Shown here: piece after piece, positions 22,453 through 30,807 of the stretch
Layout of the letters: every line of letters begins with the position of its first letter
Numbering within the stretch: the stretch's first letter is position 1
Assembly (NCBI RefSeq): GCF_009711205.1
Contig: NZ_WMIG01000007.1
Coordinates: 62,001-126,000 of the forward strand
From: Paracoccus litorisediminis
Lineage (GTDB): Bacteria; Pseudomonadota; Alphaproteobacteria; Rhodobacterales; Rhodobacteraceae
Direction of reading: 5' to 3'
Length of the DNA: 64,000 bases
Program-made: the position numbers and the translations under genes
The notes under the pieces: model-generated
Databases searched by the model: none
What the model was told of the DNA's origin: nothing
The model's input: only the letters and a program-made list of their open reading frames with translations

Positions 22453-23547
22453 ATGCGTATCGCTGTTCTTGGTGGCGGGAACGGGTCGATGGCGGCTGCC
22501 GCCGACTTCGCCCTGGGTGGTCATGAGGTCGCTTTGTGGCGGCGCGGTGAGGCCGAGGTGGCCCAGCATCGCGACTTGGGCAATCGGCTGGTCATCCGCG
22601 ACGGCAAGGGCCGTCACGAGGCCCAACTTGCCCTTGTCACCACCGATCTGGCCGAGGCGATGGAGGGGGCGGCGCTGATCTTCTGCCCCGTCCCCGCCCC
22701 CGCCCATGCCGACATCGCCGCCCGCGTTGCGCCGCATCTGCGCCCTGGTCAAGTGGTGCATCTGCCGCCGGGCACCATGGGCTCGCTGGTCTTTGCCCGT
22801 GCCGCTCAGGCGGCGGGGACGGTCAAGGGCGTGGCCTTTGCCGAATCCGGCACGCTGCCTTGGCTGGTGCGCAAGCACGGCTTCAACGAGATGGTCATCT
22901 CGGGCCGGACCACCCGCCTGCCGACAGGGGTTTTCCCGCTGACGCTGCAGGATCACGCGCTTGAGGTCATCGGCCTTGCCTTTCCCGGCGCGGTCGAGGC
23001 CTGCGGCGATGCGCTATCGGGGGCGCTGATGAATGCGGGTCCGATCATCCACCCGCCGCTGATCACCATGAATGCCGGCCCGCTGGAGCATTTCCCGGCC
23101 TGGGACATTCATAACGAAGGCACTCAGCCCTCGATCCGCCGCGTCACCGATGCGCTGGACGCCGAACGTATGAAGGTGCGCGAGGCGCTGGGATACGGCG
23201 CGCCGCATTTCCCGCTGGCCGACCATTACAGCGAGGATGGCGAGGAATGGATGTATGGCCGCAAGGCCCATTCCGACCTGACCGATTCCGGCGACTGGCG
23301 CGAAAAAATCGTCCTGACCCAGCACCGCTACATGCTGGAAGATGTGCGCTTTGGCCTGTCGCTGCTGGTTTCCGCCGCGCATCTGGCGGGGGTCTCGGTT
23401 CCGGTGGCCGAGGGGCTTCTGGCTGTCGGTTCAAGCATTTGCGACGAAGACTTCATGCGAACTGGCCGTCCCCTGGCCGCCGTCGGGCTTGACGGAATGT
23501 CGCCCGAGGAACTTCGGGAAACCATGCAATCGGGCTTTGCCGCATGA
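22453..23547 (+). CDS. NAD/NADP octopine/nopaline dehydrogenase family oxidoreductase
   Basis: A 364-residue cytoplasmic dehydrogenase. The N-terminus is a Rossmann dinucleotide-binding motif (MRIAVLGGGNGSMAAAADFALGGHEVALW). The C-terminal part has the octopine dehydrogenase helical domain, with GALMNAGPIIHPPLITMNAG and EDVRFGLSLLVSAAHLAGVSVP. Family members reduce or oxidise opine-like or keto/hydroxy acids. The substrate here is unknown. It starts after SD GGGAGATAAATC and is coupled by ATGA to a 3-hydroxyacyl-CoA dehydrogenase, suggesting consecutive steps on the imported compound. Confidence 0.82.
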   Translation: MRIAVLGGGNGSMAAAADFALGGHEVALWRRGEAEVAQHRDLGNRLVIRDGKGRHEAQLALVTTDLAEAMEGAALIFCPVPAPAHADIAARVAPHLRPGQVVHLPPGTMGSLVFARAAQAAGTVKGVAFAESGTLPWLVRKHGFNEMVISGRTTRLPTGVFPLTLQDHALEVIGLAFPGAVEACGDALSGALMNAGPIIHPPLITMNAGPLEHFPAWDIHNEGTQPSIRRVTDALDAERMKVREALGYGAPHFPLADHYSEDGEEWMYGRKAHSDLTDSGDWREKIVLTQHRYMLEDVRFGLSLLVSAAHLAGVSVPVAEGLLAVGSSICDEDFMRTGRPLAAVGLDGMSPEELRETMQSGFAA

Positions 23548-24533
23548 GCGGGGCGAAACAGACCATCGCGGCGCTTGGCGCGGGCAGGATGGGGCGCGGC
23601 ATCGCCATCGTCTTTGCCTATGCCGGGCATCCGGTCGCGCTGATCGACTTCAAGGAACGCTCGCCCGAGCAGTTCCTTGAGGTCGCCGGCGATGCCATGG
23701 CCGAGATCCGGCAGACGCTGACCATGCTGCATGATCTGGGCATGTTCGCGGATGCAGGCGCGGTCGAGCGCATCGCCGATCGCATCCGGGTCCTGCCGAA
23801 ATCCGGGGCCGCCGCCGCGCTGGCTGGGGCGGATGTGGTCTTTGAGGGCTTCCCCGAGATCCTTGACCTCAAGCTGGACGCGCTGCGTGAGGCCTCCGCC
23901 CTGTGCCGGGACGATGCGATCATCGCGTCGACCACCTCGACCATCCTTGTCGACGACCTGTCGCCGGGGGTGCGCAACCCCTCGCGTTTCCTGAACGCGC
24001 ATTGGCTGAACCCGGCCTTCATCGTGCCGCTGGTCGAGATCTCGCCCGGCCGCGACACGGCGGATGAGACGACGCGGCGGATGACCGAGCTGCTGGAAAC
24101 GGTGGGCAAGGTTCCGGTCACCTGCGCGGCAACCCCCGGGTTTATTGTGCCGCGCATGCAGACCGTCGCCATGAACGAGGCCGCGCGTCTGGTCGAAGAG
24201 GGCGTGGCCTCGGTCGAGGATATCGAGAAGGCGGCGAAATACGGCTTTGGCTTCCGCTTCTCGGTGCTGGGGCTGCTGGAGTTCATCGATTGGGGCGGGG
24301 GCGACATCCTGCACCATGCCAGCCGCTATCTGGCCGACGCCACGCAGGACAGCCGCTATGCCGCGCCCGAGGTCATCAGCCGCAACATGGCCGAAGGCCG
24401 GATCGGGCTGAAGACCGGAGCGGGCTTCCTTGATTACAGCCGCATGGACGTTCCCGCCTATCGCAAGGCGCGGCTGGGCGCCTTTGTCGAGCGGCTGCGC
24501 GATCTGGGGCTGGCCACGCCCCCCGCCGCGTAA
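23544..24533 (+). CDS. 3-hydroxyacyl-CoA dehydrogenase family protein
   Basis: A 329-residue NAD-dependent dehydrogenase with the N-terminal Rossmann motif IAALGAGRMGRGIAIVFAYAGHPVALID, the catalytic-region block RFLNAHWLNPAFIVPLVEISPG, and the C-terminal helical domain with TPGFIVPRMQTVAMNEAARLVEEG. The usual SxxxxH...N arrangement is recognisable (His in NAHWLNP). The family includes beta-hydroxyacyl-CoA, L-gulonate and other beta-hydroxy acid dehydrogenases, so the substrate need not be a CoA ester. It overlaps the upstream gene by ATGA and precedes the flavin reductase gene by ten bases. Confidence 0.85.
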   Translation: MSGAKQTIAALGAGRMGRGIAIVFAYAGHPVALIDFKERSPEQFLEVAGDAMAEIRQTLTMLHDLGMFADAGAVERIADRIRVLPKSGAAAALAGADVVFEGFPEILDLKLDALREASALCRDDAIIASTTSTILVDDLSPGVRNPSRFLNAHWLNPAFIVPLVEISPGRDTADETTRRMTELLETVGKVPVTCAATPGFIVPRMQTVAMNEAARLVEEGVASVEDIEKAAKYGFGFRFSVLGLLEFIDWGGGDILHHASRYLADATQDSRYAAPEVISRNMAEGRIGLKTGAGFLDYSRMDVPAYRKARLGAFVERLRDLGLATPPAA

Positions 24534-24543
24534 GGAACCACCC

Positions 24544-25149
24544 ATGAGCCACCGTTTCTTCGACTTTGCGGGGCTGGACCCGCTCGACCGCTACAAGATC
24601 CTCAGCGGCGCGATCCTGCCACGCCCGATCGCGCTGGTGACGACGCTGAACGCCGAAGGCCGGCCCAATGCCGCGCCCTTCAGCTTTTTCGGCGTGCTGG
24701 ACCATGATCCGGCCGTGGTGGCGCTGGGGATCTCGCGCCACCCGGACGGGCGGCTGAAGGATACGGTGGCGAATATCCGCGAAACCGGCGAATTCATCGT
24801 CCATATCCCCGATAGGGCGCTGGCCGAGGCGGTCGAGATCACGGCCAGCCCCGTCGGTCCCGAGATCGACGAATTGTCGCTGGCGGGGTTGGAACATCAA
24901 CCCGGCCAGACCGTCGCCAGCCCGCGTATCCTGTCGGCACCAGTGGCGCTGGAATGCCATCTGCACAGCACCGTTCCGATTTCCACCACCCGCGAAATCC
25001 TGATCGGGCGGATCAGCGCGGCCTTTATCCGCGCTGAAGCGGTGGGCGACCGGCTGCATATCGACCCGAGGCAAATCGACGCCATCGGGCGGCTGGGCGG
25101 CAAGAATTACTGCAGCACCCGCGACCTGTTCGCGGTGGCTTCGACCTGA
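24544..25149 (+). CDS. flavin reductase family (FMN-binding) protein
   Basis: A 201-residue FMN-binding split-barrel protein (DIM6/NTAB type). Its pattern is GAILPRPIALVTTLNAEGRPNAAPFSFFGVLDHDPAVVALGISR, followed by ANIRETGEFIVHI. ATG 24544 is chosen, since the homologous region starts just after and upstream sequence belongs to the preceding gene. It could supply reduced flavin to a monooxygenase or itself act as an FMN oxidoreductase. It differs clearly from the second, iacG-like flavin reductase in this window. Confidence 0.85.
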   Translation: MSHRFFDFAGLDPLDRYKILSGAILPRPIALVTTLNAEGRPNAAPFSFFGVLDHDPAVVALGISRHPDGRLKDTVANIRETGEFIVHIPDRALAEAVEITASPVGPEIDELSLAGLEHQPGQTVASPRILSAPVALECHLHSTVPISTTREILIGRISAAFIRAEAVGDRLHIDPRQIDAIGRLGGKNYCSTRDLFAVAST

Positions 25150-25150
25150 T

Positions 25151-25176
25151 CCCGACCGTCCGGCGGCACGGTCGGG
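25151..25176 (+). terminator. hairpin after the flavin reductase gene
   Basis: A 9-bp stem CCCGACCGT/ACGGTCGGG with an 8-base loop, directly after the stop. Its last bases overlap a second inverted repeat (25175-25190), so the two could fold alternatively. No T-run is present. Confidence 0.5.
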
Positions 25177-25190
25177 TATCGCACGATACC
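25175..25190 (+). promoter_or_regulatory. candidate LysR operator upstream of catA
   Basis: A perfect inverted repeat GGTATCG-CA-CGATACC lies 115-130 bases before the catA start. GATACC recurs at 25207-25212. The GTAT/ATAC half-sites resemble CatR/BenM-type sites, and a CatR-like LysR gene lies downstream at 28014. Confidence 0.4.
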
Positions 25191-25304
25191 TGCCGCCCGT
25201 CTGGCAGATACCCCCTGCCGGATGCAAGATCACGGACATCAGCGACCGATCCGCCGCATCTGTTGAACAGCGCCCGGACCAGCCGCTTCAAGGAGGAGAG
25301 AAAC

Positions 25305-26177
25305 ATGAGCAACGTCACCATCGACAACGTCACCGATGTCGTCATCGCATCGCTGGGCAAGCATGCCCCGATCGACGCCCGCCAGCGCGAAATCATGGAG
25401 GCGCTGATCCGCCACCTGCATGGCTTCTGCAAGGATGTCAGCCTGACCCATTCGGAATTTCTGGCCGCCTGCGACTATCTGGGCCGCGCCGGCGCGATGT
25501 GTTCGCACAAGCGTCAGGAATTCATCCTGCTGGGCGATATTCTGGGCGTCGAAGTCCTTGTCGACATGCTGTCGAACCCGATCGCCGGGAATGAAACCAC
25601 CTCGACCGTGCTGGGCCCGTTCTTCCGCGAAAACGCTCCGGTCATGCCCAAGGGCGCTTCGACTGTGCAGAAGCATTTCGAGGGCGAGGAATCGGTCCAT
25701 GTCGAGGGCTATGTCCGCGACACCGACGGCACGCCGATCGCTGGCGCGATCATCGATGTCTGGGAGGACGCGCCGAACGGGCTGTACGAAAACCACGATC
25801 CCGACCAGCCCGATTACAACCTGCGCGGCCGCTTTGAATCGGACGAAAACGGCCATTACGCCTTCAAGGCCATCCGCCCGGTGCCCTATCCGATCCCCGG
25901 CGATGAGACCGCAGGCGAGTTGATCCGCTACATGGGCCATCACTGCATGCGCCCCGGCCATATCCACATGATGGTGGCGCGAGAGGGCTTCCGCCCGCTG
26001 ATCTCGCAGATCTACGACTCGAGCAGCGCGCATCTGGACGACGACTCGGTCTTCGCGGTCAAGGAAGAGCTGATCGGTGAATTCCAGAAGGCCCCGGCAG
26101 GTGCGGATACCGATCTGGTCCTGCGCTTCGACTTCATCCTGCCCCGCACCGAGGCGCAGGCCATGGCCGCCGAATAA
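25305..26177 (+). CDS. catA: intradiol ring-cleavage dioxygenase (catechol/hydroxyquinol 1,2-dioxygenase)
   Basis: A 290-residue non-haem Fe(III) dioxygenase that opens catechol to cis,cis-muconate. The N-terminal helical dimerisation domain (residues 1-100) precedes the catalytic beta-sandwich. All four iron ligands are visible: Tyr161 (NGLYEN), Tyr195 (PVPYPIPG), His219 and His221 (RPGHIHMM). The start ATG 25305 has a strong AAGGAGGAGAG. The domain arrangement also fits hydroxyquinol 1,2-dioxygenase. Catechol is favoured because muconate cycloisomerase follows and iac ends in catechol. Confidence 0.88.
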   Translation: MSNVTIDNVTDVVIASLGKHAPIDARQREIMEALIRHLHGFCKDVSLTHSEFLAACDYLGRAGAMCSHKRQEFILLGDILGVEVLVDMLSNPIAGNETTSTVLGPFFRENAPVMPKGASTVQKHFEGEESVHVEGYVRDTDGTPIAGAIIDVWEDAPNGLYENHDPDQPDYNLRGRFESDENGHYAFKAIRPVPYPIPGDETAGELIRYMGHHCMRPGHIHMMVAREGFRPLISQIYDSSSAHLDDDSVFAVKEELIGEFQKAPAGADTDLVLRFDFILPRTEAQAMAAE

Positions 26178-26184
26178 GGCCCAA

Positions 26185-26210
26185 TGCCGCGTCCCATAAG
26201 GGGCGCGGCA
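26185..26210 (+). repeat. hairpin between catA and catB
   Basis: An 11-bp stem TGCCGCGTCCC/GGGGCGCGGCA with one G-T wobble and loop ATAA. It lies between cotranscribed genes, so an mRNA-processing role is more likely than termination. Confidence 0.45.
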
Positions 26211-26239
26211 CTCTCACACGATCTGCAAGGACTGCTGCC

Positions 26240-27412
26240 ATGAACAAGCCGGGCATCGCCGGACTCGCCTCCTCGGAACTGGCCGACCATCGGCAGGGCC
26301 GCCGGATCGTCGCGGTTGAAACCACCATCGTCGATGTGCCGACGACCCGCCGGCACCGGCTGTCGAATACCGAGGTGACACACCAATCCTATGTCATCGC
26401 CCGTGCCTCGCTGTCGGATGGCACGGTGGGATATGGCGAAGCCGCGACGCTGGGCGGTCCCCGCTGGGCCGAGGAAAGCGTCGAGGCGATCAAGGCCAAT
26501 ATCGACACCTATCTGGCCCCAGCCGTTCTGGGAGCGAACGCCTTGGATTTCGAGGCGAACTCGGCTGCGATGAAACGCGCCGCCAGTCGCAATAATGCCG
26601 CCCGCGCCGCCGTCGATGCGGCGCTTTATGATGCTGCCGGGAAATCCCTTGGCCTGCCCGCCAGCCAGTTTCTGGGCGGCGCGGTCCGCGACCGGATCGA
26701 GGTCTTGTGGGCCTTGGCCTCGGGCGATGCCGATCAGGAGATCGAGGAGGCGCGCGGCAAGCTGGCCGCCCGTGAACATCGCCGCTTCAAGATCAAGCTG
26801 GGCTTTCACGCCCCCGCCGATGACATGGCCCGCCTGGCCCGCATCGTCGAGGCCCTGCCGGGCTGCGAGATCGTCTGTGACGTGAACCAGGCCTGGTCCG
26901 AGGCCACCGCCATCCGCTACCTGCCGCGCATGGCTGAACTGGGCATCGTGCTGATCGAGCAGCCGCTTCGTCCCGGTCTGGTCGAGGCCACCGCCCGCAT
27001 CGCGCGGCGCAGTGCCATTCCGATCATGACCGACGAGGCGGCGTTTACCGGTGCCGAGATCGTCGCGCAGGCCACCGCCGCTGCCGGCAGCGTCTATTCG
27101 CTGAAGCTGGTGAAAAGCGGCGGGCTGATGGATCTGAAACGCGCGGGCGGCATCGCGCAGGCCTGCGGGATGGAGCTTTACGGCGGCTGCCTGCTGGAAA
27201 CCGGGCTTGGCGCTGCCGCGCATCTGGCGGTCTTCTCGACCCTGCCCAGCCTCGAATGGGGCTGTGAGCATTTCGGCCCGCGCATCGTCAAAACCGACCT
27301 GATCCGTCCAAGCCTGACCTTCCGCGATTTCCACATCCATTGCCCGACCGGGCCGGGCTTAGGCGTTCAGGTTGACGAAGACGCGCTGGCCGCCATGACG
27401 CGAAAGGCCTGA
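26240..27412 (+). CDS. catB: muconate cycloisomerase (enolase superfamily)
   Basis: A 390-residue MLE-subgroup enzyme that lactonises cis,cis-muconate to muconolactone. The barrel residues expected for the subgroup are present: the KxK pair Lys184/Lys186 (FKIKLGF), metal ligands Asp214 (CDVNQAW), Glu240 (LIEQPL) and Asp265 (MTDEAA), and Lys289 (SLKLVKSGG). The N-terminal capping domain contains VIARASLSDGTVGYGEAATLGGPRW. Its length is slightly above the 370-375 usual for CatB because of an N-terminal extension. Activity on chloromuconate cannot be excluded. It lies between catA and a GST-like gene. Confidence 0.88.
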   Translation: MNKPGIAGLASSELADHRQGRRIVAVETTIVDVPTTRRHRLSNTEVTHQSYVIARASLSDGTVGYGEAATLGGPRWAEESVEAIKANIDTYLAPAVLGANALDFEANSAAMKRAASRNNAARAAVDAALYDAAGKSLGLPASQFLGGAVRDRIEVLWALASGDADQEIEEARGKLAAREHRRFKIKLGFHAPADDMARLARIVEALPGCEIVCDVNQAWSEATAIRYLPRMAELGIVLIEQPLRPGLVEATARIARRSAIPIMTDEAAFTGAEIVAQATAAAGSVYSLKLVKSGGLMDLKRAGGIAQACGMELYGGCLLETGLGAAAHLAVFSTLPSLEWGCEHFGPRIVKTDLIRPSLTFRDFHIHCPTGPGLGVQVDEDALAAMTRKA

Positions 27413-27415
27413 TCC

Positions 27416-28045
27416 ATGCCGCTTTTGCACTGGTCGCCGCGCTCGCCCTACGTCCGCAAAGTCATGGTGGCGCTGCATGAAAAGGGGCTGGCCGGATCGG
27501 TCCGCACGGTCCGCACCCATGCCGATCCGATGATCCCGCATGAGGGGCTGATGGCGGTTAACCCGCTGTCCAAGATCCCGACGCTGGAACTGGATGACGG
27601 CTCGGTCCTGTTCGACAGCCATGTGATCTGCCGCTGGGCCGACCGCACCAGCGTCTCGGGGCCGCATCTGTTTCCCGAAAACCCGATGGCCGAGCGCGAC
27701 GAGGCGCTTGGCACCGGTTTGCTGGACATTGCCCTGCCATGGCTGGTCGAAACCCGCCTGCGCCCCGAGGCGCAGCGTTCGGCCGAACTGGCCGCCGTCT
27801 ATCGCACCAAGATGAACCGGGTGACCGACTGGCTTGAGGGCCATGTCCCCGCGCTTGAGGCCCGGCCCTTCGATATCGGGCATCTCAGCATCGGGGTGGC
27901 GCTCAGCTATCTGGACTTCCGTTTTGATGCGGAAAACTGGCGAGCGGGTCGGCCCAAGCTGGCCGAATGGCATGCGGGCTTTGCCGCGCGCCCCTCGGTC
28001 GATGCGACCACCTTCAGGGACGATCCGAGGCCGCAGGCGGCGTAA
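27416..28045 (+). CDS. glutathione S-transferase family protein
   Basis: A 209-residue protein with an N-terminal thioredoxin-like GST domain (MPLLHWSPRSPYVRKVMVALHEKG, then NPLSKIPTLELDDGSVLFDSHVIC with the cis-Pro and ES/DS-type motif) and a C-terminal all-helical domain (GHLSIGVALSYLDFRF). It starts three bases after catB. GSTs in aromatic clusters can act in isomerisation or detoxification; this one might stand in for a missing step, but nothing in the sequence fixes that. The 3' end overlaps the convergent LysR gene by 32 bases. Confidence 0.83.
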   Translation: MPLLHWSPRSPYVRKVMVALHEKGLAGSVRTVRTHADPMIPHEGLMAVNPLSKIPTLELDDGSVLFDSHVICRWADRTSVSGPHLFPENPMAERDEALGTGLLDIALPWLVETRLRPEAQRSAELAAVYRTKMNRVTDWLEGHVPALEARPFDIGHLSIGVALSYLDFRFDAENWRAGRPKLAEWHAGFAARPSVDATTFRDDPRPQAA

Positions 28046-28931
28046 GCGTGCTGCGCGCGAATTTGCGGGTGATCTCAAGGAAATTCACCACCTGCGGCGC
28101 GCGGTTGTCCAACCGCGCGTGGATGGTCAGGGCCGTGCCGGGGTTATCCCCCTCGTAGGGGCGATAGACCACGCCGGGTCGCTGCGTCCGCGCCACCGAT
28201 TCCGGCACCACCGACAGGCCCACGCCGACCGAGACGAGGCTGATTGCGCTTTGGAAATCCTGCGTCAGTTCCAGTTTCGCGGGGGTAAAGCCCTCTCGCT
28301 GGCAGATACCCAGCACCACATCGGCATAGCTGGGGCGGGGGCGGCGTGGATACAGCACGAAGGTCTGGTCAGCCAGATCGGCAAAGGTAATCCGCGACTG
28401 CCCCGCCAGCGGTGAGTTGTCCGGCAGCGCAAGGATCAGTTTTTCGCGGCACAGAAGCTCACTGCGGAATTCGTCATCCTGAAGCGCGGGGCGGGCCACG
28501 GCCACGTCGATCTCTCGGCTGACAAGGGCGCGGTGCAATTCGGCATTGTTCATTGCCGACAGCGCCAGCTCGACCTCGGGGTAATGCGAGCGGAAGGATT
28601 TGATCAGCGTCGGTAGCAGCCCGTGCGAGGCCGAGCCGACAAAGGCGATGCGCAGCCGTCCCGCACCGCCCAGCCCGATGGCGCGGGTGTCGCGACAGGC
28701 GGTGTCCAGCCGTTCAAGGATGTGGCGGGCATGATCGCGAAACACCTCTCCGGCCTGGGTCAGGCGGATCTGGCTGCGGCTGCGGTCAAACAGCAGCACG
28801 CCTAGTTCGGTTTCCAACGCGGCGATCTGGCGCGACAGCGGCGGCTGGGCCATGTCCAGACGCGCCGCCGCGCGACCGAAATGCAGCTCTTCGGCGACGG
28901 CAAGGAAATAGGTCAGGCGCTTGAGTTCCAA
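28014..28931 (-). CDS. LysR-type regulator, CatR/BenM-like
   Basis: A 305-residue LysR protein. The N-terminal wHTH (MELKRLTYFLAVAEELHFGRAAARLDMAQPPLSRQIAALE) matches the CatR/BenM/CbnR branch, which senses muconate. The C-terminal effector domain begins around LRIAFVGSASHGLLPTLI. It is convergent with, not divergent from, the cat genes, unlike the usual catR-catB arrangement. It is the best local candidate to control catA-catB through the inverted repeat at 25175-25190. Confidence 0.88.
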   Translation of the reverse strand: MELKRLTYFLAVAEELHFGRAAARLDMAQPPLSRQIAALETELGVLLFDRSRSQIRLTQAGEVFRDHARHILERLDTACRDTRAIGLGGAGRLRIAFVGSASHGLLPTLIKSFRSHYPEVELALSAMNNAELHRALVSREIDVAVARPALQDDEFRSELLCREKLILALPDNSPLAGQSRITFADLADQTFVLYPRRPRPSYADVVLGICQREGFTPAKLELTQDFQSAISLVSVGVGLSVVPESVARTQRPGVVYRPYEGDNPGTALTIHARLDNRAPQVVNFLEITRKFARSTLTPPAASDRP

Positions 28932-28994
28932 GGACGGTTCCGCATGTGATTTCCGCCGATTATAGCAAGGGGCGGGACAGGTTAAAGGGCGGGA

Positions 28995-29921
28995 TCAGAC
29001 CTCGGGGGCGACGCAGTTCTGGGCGATCACATCGGCCAGCCAGCGGATCGCGCGATCCTCAAGAAAGCTTTGATGCAGGCTCAGGCTGATCGGGATGCTG
29101 GGCAGATCGAAAGGCAGCGACAGGATGCGGAAACGCCCGTCCAGATTGACCCGCCGCGCCGCGCTGAGCGGATAAAGCGTCGCCAGATCGGTATGGCGCA
29201 CGATTTCCGGGGCGACGGTGAAATGCACCAGCCGCGACATCACCGTGCGGCGCGCGCCGATCAATTGCAGCCGCTGGTCGATCAGCCGGTATCCCGGCGC
29301 CTGCGTCGAGGCATCGACATAGGTCAGGCCCGAGAAGTCCCGCGCGCTCAGGCTTTCCCCGGCAAAAGGGTGATCACGGCGGACCAGACAGATGAAGCGG
29401 TCGTCGAACAATGGCCGGGCGTGGCATTCCGCACTGAGTTCGGGGGTAAATCCCAACGCCAGATCGACCTGGCCCGCGCGCATCGCGGCCTCGGTCGTAT
29501 CGCCCGACAAGGGCACGGATTCGACGCGGGCGCGGGGGGCGCGGGTTTCCAGATGGGCCAGAAGCGCGGGCAGGAAATAGAACTCGGATACGTCCGACAT
29601 CGCGATGCGGAAGACGCGGGCGGTCGTGGCCGGGTCGAACTGGCGCTGCTGCTGCATCGACTGGCCGATGGTCTGCATCGCCTGATCGAAGGCCTTGTAC
29701 AGTTCGGCCGCAGTGGCGGTGGGGGCCATGACATGGCCGACACGGGTGAACAGCGGGTCCTGAAAATGCTCGCGCAGCCGACGCAGCCCATGGCTGACGG
29801 CGGGCTGGGTCAGGCCCAGCCTTTCGCTGGCGGCGGTGACGCTTTGCAGCTCCCAGATCGCCAGAAAGACCTTCATCAGGTTCAGGTCGAATTTGTGCAG
29901 TTCCGTGTTCATGGACCGCAT
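28995..29921 (-). CDS. LysR-type regulator, NodD/NahR-like branch
   Basis: A 308-residue LysR protein. The wHTH reads FDLNLMKVFLAIWELQSVTAASERLGLTQPAVSHGLRRLREHFQDPLF, typical of the NodD/NahR/LinR branch. The effector-binding domain follows from about residue 95. The start is either ATG 29921 (preceded by AAGAG) or ATG 29912; I keep the first. It lies between the cat genes and the end of the second ABC operon, on the same strand as the latter. The target is unknown. Confidence 0.88.
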   Translation of the reverse strand: MRSMNTELHKFDLNLMKVFLAIWELQSVTAASERLGLTQPAVSHGLRRLREHFQDPLFTRVGHVMAPTATAAELYKAFDQAMQTIGQSMQQQRQFDPATTARVFRIAMSDVSEFYFLPALLAHLETRAPRARVESVPLSGDTTEAAMRAGQVDLALGFTPELSAECHARPLFDDRFICLVRRDHPFAGESLSARDFSGLTYVDASTQAPGYRLIDQRLQLIGARRTVMSRLVHFTVAPEIVRHTDLATLYPLSAARRVNLDGRFRILSLPFDLPSIPISLSLHQSFLEDRAIRWLADVIAQNCVAPEV

Positions 29922-29963
29922 TTGAGCGCACTCTTAGCCTTGGCCGCAATGGGCATTGGTCGG

Positions 29964-29993
29964 GCGCGGACCAAGGCGGGCCCCGGTCCGCGC
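29964..29993 (-). terminator. hairpin at the end of the second ABC operon
   Basis: A 9-bp stem GCGCGGACC/GGTCCGCGC with a 12-base loop, starting eight bases past the permease stop on the minus strand. It is well placed to end the 34272-30001 operon before the LysR gene. Confidence 0.5.
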
Positions 29994-30000
29994 GCCATGG

Positions 30001-30807
30001 TTACAGGAAGCGCCGCAGCGTCCGGTTCGTCACCATGCGGAAGATGCGGTCAAAGACGAAGCCAAGGCAGCCAAGCGCGATGATGCCGACAAAGACCCAA
30101 TCCGTGCGGGCAAAGTTCCGCGCCGTCCAGATCAGTGACCCAAGCCCCTGCTGGGCCGAGACGATCTCGGCCGAAACCACCGTCAGGAACGAGTTCCCCA
30201 TCGCGATCCGCGCGCCCGTCACCATGTAGGGCACGGTCGAGGGCAGGATGATCGTGGTCATTTCCTGCATGCGCGTCGCGCCAAGGCTGCGTGCCGCCTG
30301 CAGGCGCAGCGGGTTGACGGATTCGACCCCGGCGATGGTGTTCAGCGTCACGATGAAGATCGTGGTGTAGAAGATCAGCGCGATCTTGGTGATCTCTCCC
30401 GGCCCCAACCAGATCACCGCCAGTGTGACGAAGGCGATGGGCGGGATGAAGCGGAAGAACTCGATATAGGGATCGGCCAGCAGGCGCACGATGGCAAAGC
30501 GGCCCATGAACAGGCCCAGCGGCACGCCAAGGATGACGCCCGCCGCCCATCCGGCAAAGATCCTCCATGCCGAAGCGCCAATGGACCCGGCCAGCGACCC
30601 ATCCAGCGCCATTTCCACCGCCGCCCCCCAGACCATCGCGGGCGAGGGCAGGAACAGCGGCGAGGTGAAGGTCGAGGCGATATGCCAGATCAGCACCCCG
30701 CCAAGGATGGCGATGACGGGAATGGCGTATTTCGCCAGCTTGCGCAGCGATTGCGACGGGCTGGGCGTGGCTGCGATCTTGCCGCCTTCGTTGGACATGT
30801 CGGTCAT
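30001..30807 (-). CDS. NitT/TauT-type ABC transporter permease (module 2)
   Basis: A 268-residue inner-membrane permease with about six hydrophobic segments and the EAA loop ARSLGATRMQEMTTIILPSTVPYMVTGARIA. It starts at ATG 30807 inside the ATGA that ends the ATPase gene. It is the last gene of a five-gene operon with an IacA-like monooxygenase and a V4R protein, so the imported substrate is probably an indole- or phenyl-type acid rather than taurine. Confidence 0.92.
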   Translation of the reverse strand: MTDMSNEGGKIAATPSPSQSLRKLAKYAIPVIAILGGVLIWHIASTFTSPLFLPSPAMVWGAAVEMALDGSLAGSIGASAWRIFAGWAAGVILGVPLGLFMGRFAIVRLLADPYIEFFRFIPPIAFVTLAVIWLGPGEITKIALIFYTTIFIVTLNTIAGVESVNPLRLQAARSLGATRMQEMTTIILPSTVPYMVTGARIAMGNSFLTVVSAEIVSAQQGLGSLIWTARNFARTDWVFVGIIALGCLGFVFDRIFRMVTNRTLRRFL

